From positions 1-64,000 of the forward strand of contig CAJNOJ010000074.1 of NCBI GenBank assembly GCA_905250025.1: 64,000 nucleotides of DNA, in the 5' to 3' direction. Made by a program: the position numbers and the translations under genes. The notes under the pieces are model-generated. The model was not told the origin of the DNA, did no database searches, and was given only the letters and a program-made list of their open reading frames with translations. This document shows, piece by piece, positions 47,836 through 59,200 of the stretch (position 1 is the first letter of the stretch; every line of letters starts with the position of its first letter). The stretch comes from Adineta ricciae. Lineage: Eukaryota; Rotifera; Eurotatoria; Adinetida; Adinetidae.

Positions 47836-49205
47836 CTATCTTTTAAGACCAAGCCAACCAGCAACCATGGATCCAAGGATAACGATGATAACAGCCAAGC
47901 AGATGAGGATAATGATTTTTTTCTAAAAACAAAGCTCCGCAATGATGTTTCAATTTTCAATCACAAACAACGAGACAACATATAGGATGCAAACACAAAT
48001 GCGAGCAAAATCGAGTCGATCCAGTGCATAGTTGGATGCTATTTTCATACATGAACTTTTCATTTATCGAAGTGCATTGAGAACGAGACCCGTTATGATC
48101 ACTAATAATAACGCTGAGACGATTCCAGCGACAGTGAGTAAGCAACATTTTTTCTATGAGAAAAAATACGATTTGCTAGTTTTCAAGTGTTTACATCATT
48201 TTGTCCCTTGGTAATAATAACGAAACGAGGAGGAGGAGGAGGAAAGAACGAAGAAGTATAATTCAATATTCATCGGCATCGAACCGGAAGACATATGAAC
48301 GACACAAAGACAAAAGAAAAATCATATTTAATGATTTTGAGATAATGATAAATCTATCTTTTTCGTACATAACGAAAGCCGGTGATAACTACATTGATTT
48401 CTTGATGCTTTTCACGTGACAATACAACATACACACGTATATATAGTGAGGTGTACCTATATTTTCTTTTATCTTTATATAAATACGCGTGTAATTCAAT
48501 AAACATAACAAATTAACAAGCGATGTGTGAGAGAAAAAGAACGAGACGAGAAAATATCGAAATATATGAATAAGATACGAAGTCTCATGCAAACATAGAC
48601 GAGAAAACAACACAAAACAGAAGCATATTAGAAATAGGACGATAGAAAGACCATGAATGTGTAAATTTGTACAAAAATCGAAAAAACGCCGCGTGCTTTT
48701 TTTCTTCGTAGCGAATATAAAACAACGAATAAAGAAAAATATTGGACAAGCCGATCAACGGTCTTGGAAATGTGTACATATACATACACTTCTGTGCTTT
48801 TTTTTGGAAGAAAAATCAAAAGGAGATTATTGAAAATAGAAACTATTTCGAACGACCGAAAACGATTGCTAAAATAATCACCAATATAATGAGGACGCCA
48901 GCAACAATCCCAATAATAATAAATAATTTCTTGAAAATGAAAAAAAAGATAAAAGGAAGTTTTGTACATATTAGATAACAGTTTCTCGTGTGTTTAGATA
49001 TGTGTATGAATATGTAGCCATGCCGTTAGTATGTCAGAGCGTATTGTATATGTGTGTAGATTTTGTCTAACTATCGTTTTCCTGGAGTTGCAGTAACTGC
49101 TGACGAATTGTCAGTAGTTTTACTTTTAACCACGAAATAAATGACAATTATGAGGATAATAATGATGACTGTTACAATCAGGCAAATGATAAGCAGAATT
49201 TTTTT
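47836..49205 (-). other. four alternative terminal exons encoding transmembrane anchors
   Basis: 8a 49071-49205 ([20 protein letters not shown], then a hydrophilic tail ending ATPGKR); 8b 48843-48929 ([20 protein letters not shown], ending GRSK); 8c 48064-48153 ([20 protein letters not shown], ending NALR); 8d 47836-47922 ([20 protein letters not shown], ending GLKR). Each follows its own pyrimidine-rich acceptor, starts in phase 0 after the codon for the last Arg of ARR, and has its own stop. Confidence 0.87.
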
Positions 49206-51346
49206 CTAAATAAGATTAATGATATAGACGGTTGATGATAAATGACTAGTAACCCAAATTGATCAGTTAAATCATGAATAATAGATGAGCGTAGATACGT
49301 TAGAATAAATCAGATGAGAAGAGCGCGTTAAATTAGTAGTGTGAACAAGCAACAAAGCGTATTTACGTGTTAGAGTAAAGCGGATAGACCCGAAGAACCA
49401 TGCAGTTTTACAAACACATTCAACTACTCTACGAAGATGAACACTTACCCGTCGGGCGGCACTTTGGAATTTAACAGCTTTTTTCGTATCTGTACTAGCA
49501 GCCTTGACGAAATTTTCTGATTGTACAACATTGTATTCGATTCGATCAATCATTTCACCCTTAAATAAAATATCGATCGTTGATGACATCATCAGGAAAG
49601 AAAGATTTACCTGTGTTTGAACAAGTGCAGCCATATCAATAAACATATCGTGTAGTTCTTTGATACTCTTTTCTAATTTCATAATATCACCATGCCGAGC
49701 TTCAATATCCGCTAAGGATTGTTTAGCTTGCGCTGTTTCAACCATAATCTACAGTACAAAAGCAGAACAGTCGATGATATTTGTCCAATTCGCGAACACT
49801 TACGCCTTGTGTGAATACTGCTGGATTACCTGATTCCAACATTTCTTCGACTTCTCCTTCAGTTACTGATCTTCCGGCTAAATACATCAAATTTAGTTAA
49901 ATTCATCCGTTCTTGCTTGGTTCGTTTTCGAACAACAATCATTAGAGCAAAGAACAAGAAAACATGAGCTCACTGATCTCAAGCTGTCGCTGTATTCTCT
50001 CTTTGCACTTTTGTCGGTAACCCAACTGAACTTGATTATAATCGTTCATCACATCACGAAACGTTCGTGTTAATACACATAACTACAACATAAATGCAAA
50101 ACAACATCAAAAGCATGAACATACAACACATAAACAAAAAACCGAGACTTTGCAGAATCGAAAGGAAAGAATCTCGAAAACTCACTCAATTCAATTTGTT
50201 TTCTTAACTTTCTTTTACTTCCTTCGAGATAATTTCGTTTAGCGAGATGATAATCAGTCATAATTTGATTGAATCTTTTCAAATTATGATGCAACTAACA
50301 AAGATAAATAGACAACGAGACAGACAAGTCAACATCGAAAAGCATATAGATATTTGACACGACACAATAGGGAGAGTTCCTCACTGATTTCAAGTTGACG
50401 TTGAATACGAGCTTTACATCGCTCTCGGTACTCAATCTCAGCATTTCGATATGAATTCATTACATCGATGAATTTACGTGATAATGTCGCATGCTAAACG
50501 AGGAAAAACAATTGGTTATATCTCAAAATCTTGTTCAAACAAAGGCGAATATATAAAACATCGAACAAGAGGGGGAAAGATTTGCAATGTGTCGTATCGG
50601 CTTGTTGGTTTCGAATTGATCTGTATATACTACCTGTGATTTTTCGATTCGTAGTTGTGCTTGAGTTTTGCTCGACGATGTCTGAGATTGCTCTTGATTT
50701 TGTTCCATTTCTGTAAGAAGAAGGGGGAAAACAACAAACAATAATGTCACAAGACAACAACGAAAATCAAAAGAAATAATAGGGAGACAACACCGAAACT
50801 GACTACAGATATAGAAATGACACCTGTGTTTTTCGTATGCGGATATCGGCTGTACGCCAAGCATTTTCAGTTCCTTCTTGTTCAAGTTCAGTTTCCATAG
50901 CTAAAAGTTCGTTTTGTCAAAAGTTCGATCAGGAAATTTCGTCGTCTCGTCGAACTTCAACTCTTTTTTTTCTCTTGGGAAACACTTACCTTTCAGTTTT
51001 TGTCGAACACCATTCGCCAATTTTTTGATATCGGCCATTTTTTCTTCGAGCTCTTCTTTCGTCCGATCATCGGCTTGTGGTGCCGCGAGAATCGTGGAAT
51101 GAAGACGTTTGACTTCATCCACTAATTCACTTATTTTATCGATATTCGTACGCAGTGAATCGACATGAGCAAAAAAGTCGGACATGAATCGACTGTTATC
51201 TTCCATATTGATAGCAGTATAGGCAGCATCAGGATCGCTGTCCTCAGTATTCTGGGCCTAAAAATGATATTTTTTCGAAAAAAAAATTTCTCCTTGAAGG
51301 CAAATTCACTTACCGCTCGTAAAGCGGGCAATCGATCTTTCGTCAT
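47836..51346 (-). CDS. STX1: syntaxin-1-like t-SNARE with clusters of alternative exons
   Basis: Constitutive exons are 51314-51346 ([11 protein letters not shown]), 50990-51257, 49804-49877, 49611-49748 and 49449-49559. Between them lie one pair and one trio of interchangeable exons, and after them four alternative last exons. The canonical path gives the Habc domain ([25 protein letters not shown] then [20 protein letters not shown]), linker [12 protein letters not shown], and SNARE helix ([33 protein letters not shown]) with the zero-layer Gln. A membrane anchor follows. Plasma-membrane syntaxins pair with SNAP-25 and synaptobrevin for exocytosis and are gated by Munc18. Every junction was checked for phase. 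A second, single-copy paralogue lies 1.3 kb upstream on the same strand. Confidence 0.92.
49974..50493 (-). other. alternative exon trio 4a/4b/4c of syntaxin (109 nt each)
   Basis: 4a 50385-50493 encodes [20 protein letters not shown] and onward; 4b 50186-50294 encodes [20 protein letters not shown] and onward; 4c 49974-50082 encodes [20 protein letters not shown] and onward. Each is 109 nt with phase 0 entry and phase 1 exit, and each ends in a QxEI/QIEL-type motif. They are versions of the Hc helix. 4a is closest to canonical syntaxin-1, 4c next, and 4b most diverged and most basic. Confidence 0.85.
50634..50900 (-). other. alternative exon pair 3a/3b of syntaxin (77 nt each)
   Basis: Exon 3a is 50824-50900 ([15 protein letters not shown] to DIRIRKTQ) and 3b is 50634-50710 ([14 protein letters not shown] to LRIEKSQ). 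Both are 77 nt, enter in phase 1, leave in phase 0, and have GT-AG borders. They encode the end of the Hb helix and the start of Hc. Including both would shift the frame, so they should be mutually exclusive. Confidence 0.8.
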
Positions 51347-52657
51347 GGAATATGGGTATTAATGCTTCAAAAGTTTATACATCTGATTGAAAATCTGCAA
51401 AGAAACCCCAAAACAACAACAACAATAAGAAAAACAACAAGAAAAAATTCTATAGGTGACACTCTTTCTATTGAAAAATAATCGAAACATTTGACGACAT
51501 CCATCTCGCCTAGTCACTTTATTTTATAGAGAAAAAAAAGAGAAACATTGATGAATCATTATTTGATCTCCAGCGAAAAAATCACAGTACATTGAGATTA
51601 CTCGTAATAAGATGCCATTGAAGACAGCATCAGTTTTTTCTTCAATGCATACATAAACAAATCATTTGTGCACTGTTAATAAAATTTCTCAACCAATCAG
51701 AAGCGATCTATGAGTCATGAATTAGTTGCTGCTATTGAGTGCGCGAGTGAGTATGTATTCAATAAAGAGACGGAGATCAAAAACATCGTATATGGTTCGG
51801 TTATTTCAACTGAGATTATACAAAAACAAAAAGAAAAAGAAAACAATCACGCTTTGCGATAAGAATGAAACCAGCTTTCTACTCGTAGTCATATTACAAC
51901 AGATGCTGAAGACGTTTCTAAACTTAGCTCTATATCATTAAAAATATTCAGCCATGCATAAACATCATCACATATCCAAATGCACCTTATTCCACTGAGT
52001 GCATACGCATGTTTGGTAAGGAATTCTCTGAAGACTCTTGGAAACAATCCAGGTAGTTGTTCAGCAAATACGAAGCGCTAGAGTTTGTGTTCTGTTTGAT
52101 TATACTGGTACCAGGATAATTATTCATAGGACTTCAATCAGGTGAGTTTTATTGAAATTCGTCGAGAAAGGATCTCGTAAATGTTACTATTTCAAAAAAA
52201 AAATGCAAAAGTCATGCACGGTTTTTGTTCGGTGTGTTTACCATACGATAAAGTTAATTACTGTAATAAGATTGAACAAGAAGAAATATTTCCTTCGATA
52301 TGCTTTTAATTCATTAAGCAATTCGATGTAGGAGTGTGTCTGACTGACGTCGGTACATGATATGCCAACATGTTTTTTTTTCAATGCAATGATTCACCTG
52401 CGGAAATGTTTCGTTTCAGTTGAATGAAAGCTCAAATGACTCGATTGTGGCGATTGATATACATTATTTATTGAATCAACCTGCAATTATTTTCACATAT
52501 CAGCTACAACTGATATCTTCTGAACCGCAAAAGCAAAAACATGTTTATGCTGAAATGAAAAAAAAAGAATCATTAAAAATACAACGAGAAGATTTAGCGA
52601 CAAATTAGAAAAGACAATCACTACGTTTTGTGTTACACAAATATCTATCGAGATATT
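51347..52657. other. intergenic between the two syntaxin genes
   Basis: Contains the promoter side of the first syntaxin gene and the 3' flank of the second. No supported coding sequence. A 62-codon plus ORF at 52420-52608 has no features and is not called. Confidence 0.4.
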
Positions 52658-54302
52658 TCATTTGCCTAATAATTTTCTTTGAGTTGTGAAATAAGCAGCA
52701 AAAATCAAGAGAAGTATCAGAACAACAGCAATTAAAATGATGCACACGATGAATTTTTTCTAAATAAAAAACGAGAGATTTTTGTTAGTATTCATTTTCA
52801 CCTACTTTCATAACTGATTTGTGAGCTTCTTGTGCAATGTAGACTTGTTCAACGGCATCATTGACATAATCGGTAGCTTTGGAAACATTGTGTTCAATGT
52901 TATCAATCATTTCACCCTTTGAATAGAGAAGAGTGACAAGTACAATCAATTGAACGATTCGACAAACATTTTCAATATTCTTTCTACCTGAGCTGCAACG
53001 AGTCGAGCTAAATCAATGAACATGTCGTGCAATTCTTTAATGGAATTTTCGAGTTTCGTTATATCGCGCTGACGTGCTTCAATTTCATTGACAGCCTGCT
53101 TAGCTTTTTCAATATCGACCATAATCTGAAGTAGAAAGTCCTTATCGAATAAAGAAGACGGCAAGGATGTTAATTTTACCGAGAAGTTAAATGTTCCTGG
53201 GAAGCCATGCTCAAGCATTTCTTCTAGTTCATCATTAGTTCGCCGATTACCAGCTTGAAAAGGTGAATGAAACGAGCGTTCTTGTAATCATTCGAAGTCT
53301 TTCTCACTTATTTCGAGTTCACGAACGATCGCTCGTTTGCATCGCTCTCGATGCAAAACAAACTCTTGGTTATATACATTCATAACTTCACGGAAACGTC
53401 GGGTGATATTGAATATTTGTGTTTCCTTAATACGCCAAACGGCATTGGCTTTATCAGCTTCGGGATGATCTTCTTGAATCTTTTCCATTTCTAAGAATCC
53501 GAAAGTTTATACAACAGCGAAGGAAAATGCGTTTTTGTACTTTTCAGTTTTGCTGAAACATCGTACGATAACTTTTTTATATCAGCCGTTTTATCATCGA
53601 GTTCTTGCGCGAGTTCTATCAAAGGAAAAGACAAATACAATAATATTGTCTTCTTCTGATAGCGAAAGGGAATTTTTACTCGCATCGGCCATAGGTTCAA
53701 GCATTTTACTATGAATTTGACGGACATTTTCTGCATCTTCTTCGATTTTATCGATAAGTAGACGAATTAGATCAATCTGAATGAAAATTTTCACTATCGG
53801 AATTCGATCGAAAGCATCCATGTCCACTTACTTGGGTTAAAAATTCTGCCACATTGTAGTCCTTATCTATATCGATAGCAGTAAGCTGCATAGCACCATC
53901 GTTACCAGCATTTGGCAAGTCCGAGCTTCGAAGCTATTATGAACAAAAGAACAACATGGTTGAAAATTGCGTGGTACTGAACGATCTCGTGCTACATAAA
54001 ATACAGATAGAATACAGCAAAGCTAAAGACATGCATCAACGAGAACAAAACAAGAACACACGATTAGATCACTCGCCCTCGATTTTACAATATTAGTTTT
54101 TCATCTAAACCTCTGAGCATTAATTTTTCGTAGATGATTAAGCGTATTTATACTTGTCGAGAGAGTCTCCGATGCGATCCACGTGCCCATGGACTCTTAA
54201 AAATATTAAAAAAACAAGAGCGATGAAAAAAAAAGAAAGAGTATGCTTTGAATGATGAAAACTTACAGTTTTTTGCAAGTCTTTTAATCTATCTTTCGTC
54301 AT
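52658..54302 (-). CDS. second syntaxin-1-like t-SNARE, single-copy exons
   Basis: Exons on the minus strand begin 54267-54302 (MTKDRLKDLQKT), 54154-54195 (42-nt, SPWARGSHRRLSRQ) and 53832-53933, and continue to the last exon ending 52658. The Habc region includes LIRLLIDKIEEDAENVRQ, TRRFREVMNVYNQEFVLHRE and LEEMLEHGFPGTF. The SNARE helix is [20 protein letters not shown], then AQGEMIDNIEHNV with the zero-layer Gln. A single anchor exon follows (KKFIVCIILIAVVLILLLIF). Shared start, exon borders and order show it is a tandem duplicate of the neighbouring gene. No alternative exon copies were found. The 42-nt exon keeps frame and adds a basic patch, so it could be an optional cassette. Confidence 0.9.
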
Positions 54303-55440
54303 TGATCAACGATTAGGTGATCACGAACATCACAAACATAATTTGTTTTCAGCTTGGAAGTAATTCAAGTACGGACAAGAGTATTTGATTTTTGGTTCTG
54401 TGTTACATGATGTTTATTACGCTTAATTTTTAATACCAACGTCTAATTGGTGATTCATTGATGACTCTACTCAATCGACCAATGTTACTAATGCAATAAA
54501 AAACACCAATGAATAGATGGCGTACCTTTATCCTACCTGGCCTACCATACTGAATGAATAGAAAAGAGGAATAACGACTGGATCTTCGTCACATTCAATC
54601 AACAACGATGTTCATACGATCTTTATACACTGCAAATGTGGTTTTATTGAACGAAATGATTTTTGAATATTTCTTCATGACATTCTGTGTCACAAAAAAC
54701 TACATGCAGAAGTAACGCGAGTAGAAACACGCGACATAGCATTAACTTATATCAAATGATAATTAATATTGATCTCATAATTAAGTATGGTTATATGAGT
54801 AGTCTGTTTTTGTTCTTTTTCTATTGATGAAAATTCTGCACTCGTATATTTTGATTGTGTTTGTCGGGAATTGATTAACTACTTGGTTTGACAATAGCCT
54901 AAACATCAATATAAGTCATTGTTGTGGGAAAATATAAAATGAGACTACTCATTTACGCTCTTAGTCACAATCATTCGACAACATTCATTCGATGATCCAC
55001 AGGTAGGCTTAACATGAAATTCGAAAACAATATAAATTGTTTTTACTACTATCAACAAAAAAGGAATATTTTTGTTGCATCTGTTTTTATCGTTTCTGTT
55101 CATCATGATGACAAAAACAAGAATTGTATTATAAAGATCTTACATATGCCATGCTTTCTTCTAAGCTTTACCCGTGTCTATATATTACAAATGCTATCAC
55201 AATCCTCATTAAGAGCATAGAACAATTACTGAGTAAATGTCCGTCCAGTAAAATATGGATATATCGACCAGCTATGATTTGTAATTCATATTAGCAGTTT
55301 AGCCGTAAACAATCATTAGAATAGAGTTTACCCTGTAAATATAAATATTGACTACGGAATAATAATGGAATGAGTAGAAACCAGGTTTCGCTAGTCGTGT
55401 GAAACCAACCCAATTTAACTGAAATAAATTGTGAATTAGA
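54303..55440. other. gene-free region upstream of the second syntaxin
   Basis: AT-rich sequence with no supported gene. It probably includes the second syntaxin promoter. Confidence 0.4.
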
Positions 55441-55589
55441 AAAATGTCACAAACGTGCTTTCTTCTTCTAGCAGATCTTGGTGCTGCGTGAAAATAAAGA
55501 GTGCGTCATTGTTGCAGTCAGCTAATGAATAATTTTCTTCGGAAAGAAAACAGGTACGCTTTCTTTTCACACTTCTTACAGCCTGAAAA

Positions 55590-56057
55590 GAAAATCATAT
55601 CGAGAAACATTTAATAGTATGGTGATCGGTGGATATCATTGGTTTTTGTTCTGCATCTCGTGTCTCGTCGTACGGAACATACACGTTAATAGCTACAGAT
55701 GCTAAGCCGAGCTTTTCTCGATCAATTAGTGTAGAATATGCGATGTTCTTTTGACTATCAACTTCAACATCTCGTAATGTTTTGAAGGTCTTGTGGACAT
55801 CGACGACATGCTGTAGTTTAGTATGATTTATAGACAGTCAATTTTGTAATATTAACATTTTCATACTTAGTGAGGTTTGGCATAAAAAGATTTTTTGCAT
55901 TTTTTCCTAAATCATTTTCTCTGGTCTTTAAATGATCACTTGTGCGTTGAACATCAAGAACTGACATTATATTTATATCTCTTTCGAGCAAACTGACGTA
56001 AGGAAGATCTTCGTATAAATATATATATCCATTCTCCCTTTCTCTGCCACTTGTCAT
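55590..56057 (-). CDS. possible gene or remnant, unidentified
   Basis: A minus-strand ORF from ATG at 56057 (MTSGRERENGYIYLYEDLPY) runs to about 55870 before a possible donor (AA|GTATG). A second open stretch begins after an acceptor-like ACTACAG near 55811 (HVVDVHKTFKTLRDVEVDSQ, later LGLASVAINVYVPYDETRD) and stops near 55594. The composition looks coding, but the phases do not join with the simplest donor. It may be a broken gene or have another exon. No family recognised. Confidence 0.25.
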
Positions 56058-56269
56058 TACAATACATTTCTAGTCAACAGCATACTTCAACAAAGATTTC
56101 GTCATGAATATGTATGTGATTTCCAACCTTCTTATGCCGACGAGTCATTAGCAAAAGCAGACTAATTTTCTTTTTTGCCAAGTCATGCTGATGAGAAATA
56201 GACTCGTATCCATGAAAAATAAAAGTTTGACAATAGCATTCCTACAACTTTCTTTCTTCATCAACAGAT

Positions 56270-59200
56270 ATGATTGCACACTCTATGTTTTCAACTGCTG
56301 CTTCACAAAACTCTTCGCCATCGTCAAGGTTAGTTGAAATAATGAGCAAAGCAATCTCTTTATACGTATTCCTAGTAGAATGGATTCAAACTCACCAAAT
56401 AATCATCATTGGTCGGGCTCTGATGTCACCAGAGTATTTCGCGATTTCTTCGGTCGATCAAAGCGAAGCAAAATTTCACAAGGCGGACGGGAAATGAGTA
56501 CCTTATCCAAAACATTGATTATACCAAATGAAGTAACTGACACATTGGTTAGTGTCCCTACTCGTTCACATAGTGAAGATTTATGTTTATTCTCCGAGAG
56601 TCCACATTACATTGTTCGAGTATGCGAACTTCATGTACAATTTCGAGGAAAACATGCATTGATTGATTCTAGATTGCTGGAAGTGGAAATGTGGATGAAT
56701 TCGAACGAATTCTTCGTGAAGATCCAAGTAAATTAAAAGTAGCAAATCCAGCCGGTCTCTGCGCCGCTCATACAGCGGCTGCTCGAGGTCGTGTGGCAAT
56801 TCTGAGTTTAATCGCTCAGTACAATGGAGGTATATATGTCACAGAGGAAAGAGGAAAGATTTATTTACAATATTATTTATTTCAGATTTAAATATTGAAG
56901 ATAAGGATGGTTGGACACCGTTACATCATGCTGTCCGAAATAATGCTTTGAAATCAATTGAATTTCTTTTGGATAATGGAGTTGATGACAGTCGATTGAC
57001 GAAACAAAGCGAAGCAGCAATTCATCTTGCTGTTTTACATAATCAATCGAAAGCTCTTGAAGTATGTTGAAATTTTCAATAATCATACAACACTCGAGAA
57101 CTGAGTTGACAGAATACACATGATCTGTGACATTTCTTTTGCACTGAAAATAATGAATCATGTCACCGTCTTGACTCTGGACAGGTTTTGACATTGATGT
57201 TAATTGATATCGAGGAGTAATATCTGAACTTGTGTTCCAGACAAGATGATCCGGCAATCCGCTATGATGTCAACACTATTGTTTCATTTAGTTTCTCTTA
57301 TCCAAACGGCCAGACCTAGTTAGTCTTGGCGGTGAACGAGGCAAATCACCACTTCACTATGCTGCTCTGATCGATAATATTGACGCCGCAAAAATCCTCG
57401 TATGTATATCAAGAATGATTCATATTATTATTAACAGTAGAATCTCTAGACTGACAATCATGCTCGACTTTGTCAGAAATGTGATGCTGGAACTTACGCT
57501 ATACATGTCGCTGCATTGAATAGTAGCAATCGTGTGTTTCATCATTTGTTCCAAATAGGTAATGCTGTAATTGCTGACTTTGTTTTCGTCTTAACTATTC
57601 ATTTTAGCGAGATCGTTGGGATACAAAACTGAAAATTTGTTGAATTTTTGCGACTCAGAAAACCATCGACCATTGCATTCATCCGTGATCGGTGGGTTTC
57701 GAAGAGATTCTTTGTCCGACAGTAATCAAATGTTTCCTTTGAATAATTTAGGTGGAAATATCGAAGCGGTTGAGATATGCTTGAACAGTGGAGGACGGAT
57801 TGACGATCAACAGGATGATTTATCGACACCAGTTCATCTGGCAGCATCACAAGGTTCGATTGAAATCCTCAAACTAATGTTCAATTCTCAAGCAGACCTA
57901 AAACTGAAAGTGATGCGGATGACTGACATCCAAGGCATGACACCACTGCACAAGTAATAACAAATCCGTTTTCTATTTCGCTTTACTCTTAATTATTTGC
58001 ATTCAAGGGCGGCAATGGGTGACCATGTTGACGTCATCGAATACCTACTCGAAGCGGTAAGACTATTTAGCTAGAGAAATGGCTTGATGACCTTTGTTGA
58101 AAACGTAGGGAGCGGATATCGATGCGCGGGATGTGTCCAAACGCACGCCACTTTTGGTTGCTGCTTTGAAATCATCTGTGCAAGCAGTTTGTTTTCTTCT
58201 AAAACAGAACGCTTCGTTAATCTATCGAGATGATACGGATCGAAATCTTTTGCATTTTGCAATTATACAAAATTTACCGATTGAAACCATTGGCAATATC
58301 TTGTTCACACGTGAGAACTTTCGCACGTTATTCGATCAACGTGATACTGATGGATTCTATCCGATTCATTATGCGTCACGAGAAGGGCAAGTAAATGTTT
58401 TGACAACATTGATACAGCACGGAGCAGAAATTAACAAAAAGACAAATCAACGACAATCATCGCTCCATTTCGCTGCTGAGTACGTCATTACCTTTCCGAT
58501 ACAAATACAATTCATCTCTTGTTTTCGTTAGATATGGTCGATACAACACATGCCGTCAACTACTAGATACTCCCGGCTTTAAACGCATTCTCAATGAACC
58601 TGACAAGTTAGGTCAAACACCATTACATCTCTGCTGTCAAAATGGCCATACACGTGTTGTTCAGTTACTCTTACACAAGGGAGCACAGTTTACAAAGAGC
58701 TACGAAGGAAATTCCCCGTTGCACGAAGCCGCAGCTCATGGACACGTGTCGACGATGAACGTTATTTTACAAGCTCACGCTCATTTGATCAATGCAGCTA
58801 ACCGTCTAGGTATGACGCCATTGCATTTAGCTGCTGGAGCTGGCTATGTTGATGGTGTTGATCTCCTGATGACAAAATCCGCGCAATTTCTAACAAATAC
58901 CGATGGTGAAACATTTCTCGATTTGGCGATTCAGAGAAAACAAAAAGAAGTTTGTTTAACAATCATCGGGCATGATCGGTAAGAGCGATTGAATTTTCCT
59001 CTAAATATTCTTTCGAATTTAATTAGGTGGAAAGAAGCACTGGATTTGGAAAGTCGAAAATATCAAAAACCACTACTTGGTCTGATTGAACATCTACCCG
59101 AATGTGTACCGATTCTATTCGATCGATGTATAACTGAAAGTCATGATGATCGAAAGCACAAAGAATTCCACGTAAGTGATTATTTTTCTGTTTTGTTGCG

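Noticed and set aside
57062..57290. Possible extra exon in the TRPA1-like gene
   Set aside because: Candidate exons here give in-frame stops; treating the whole stretch as a 229-bp intron joins SKALE to FLLSKRPD in phase and restores an ankyrin repeat.
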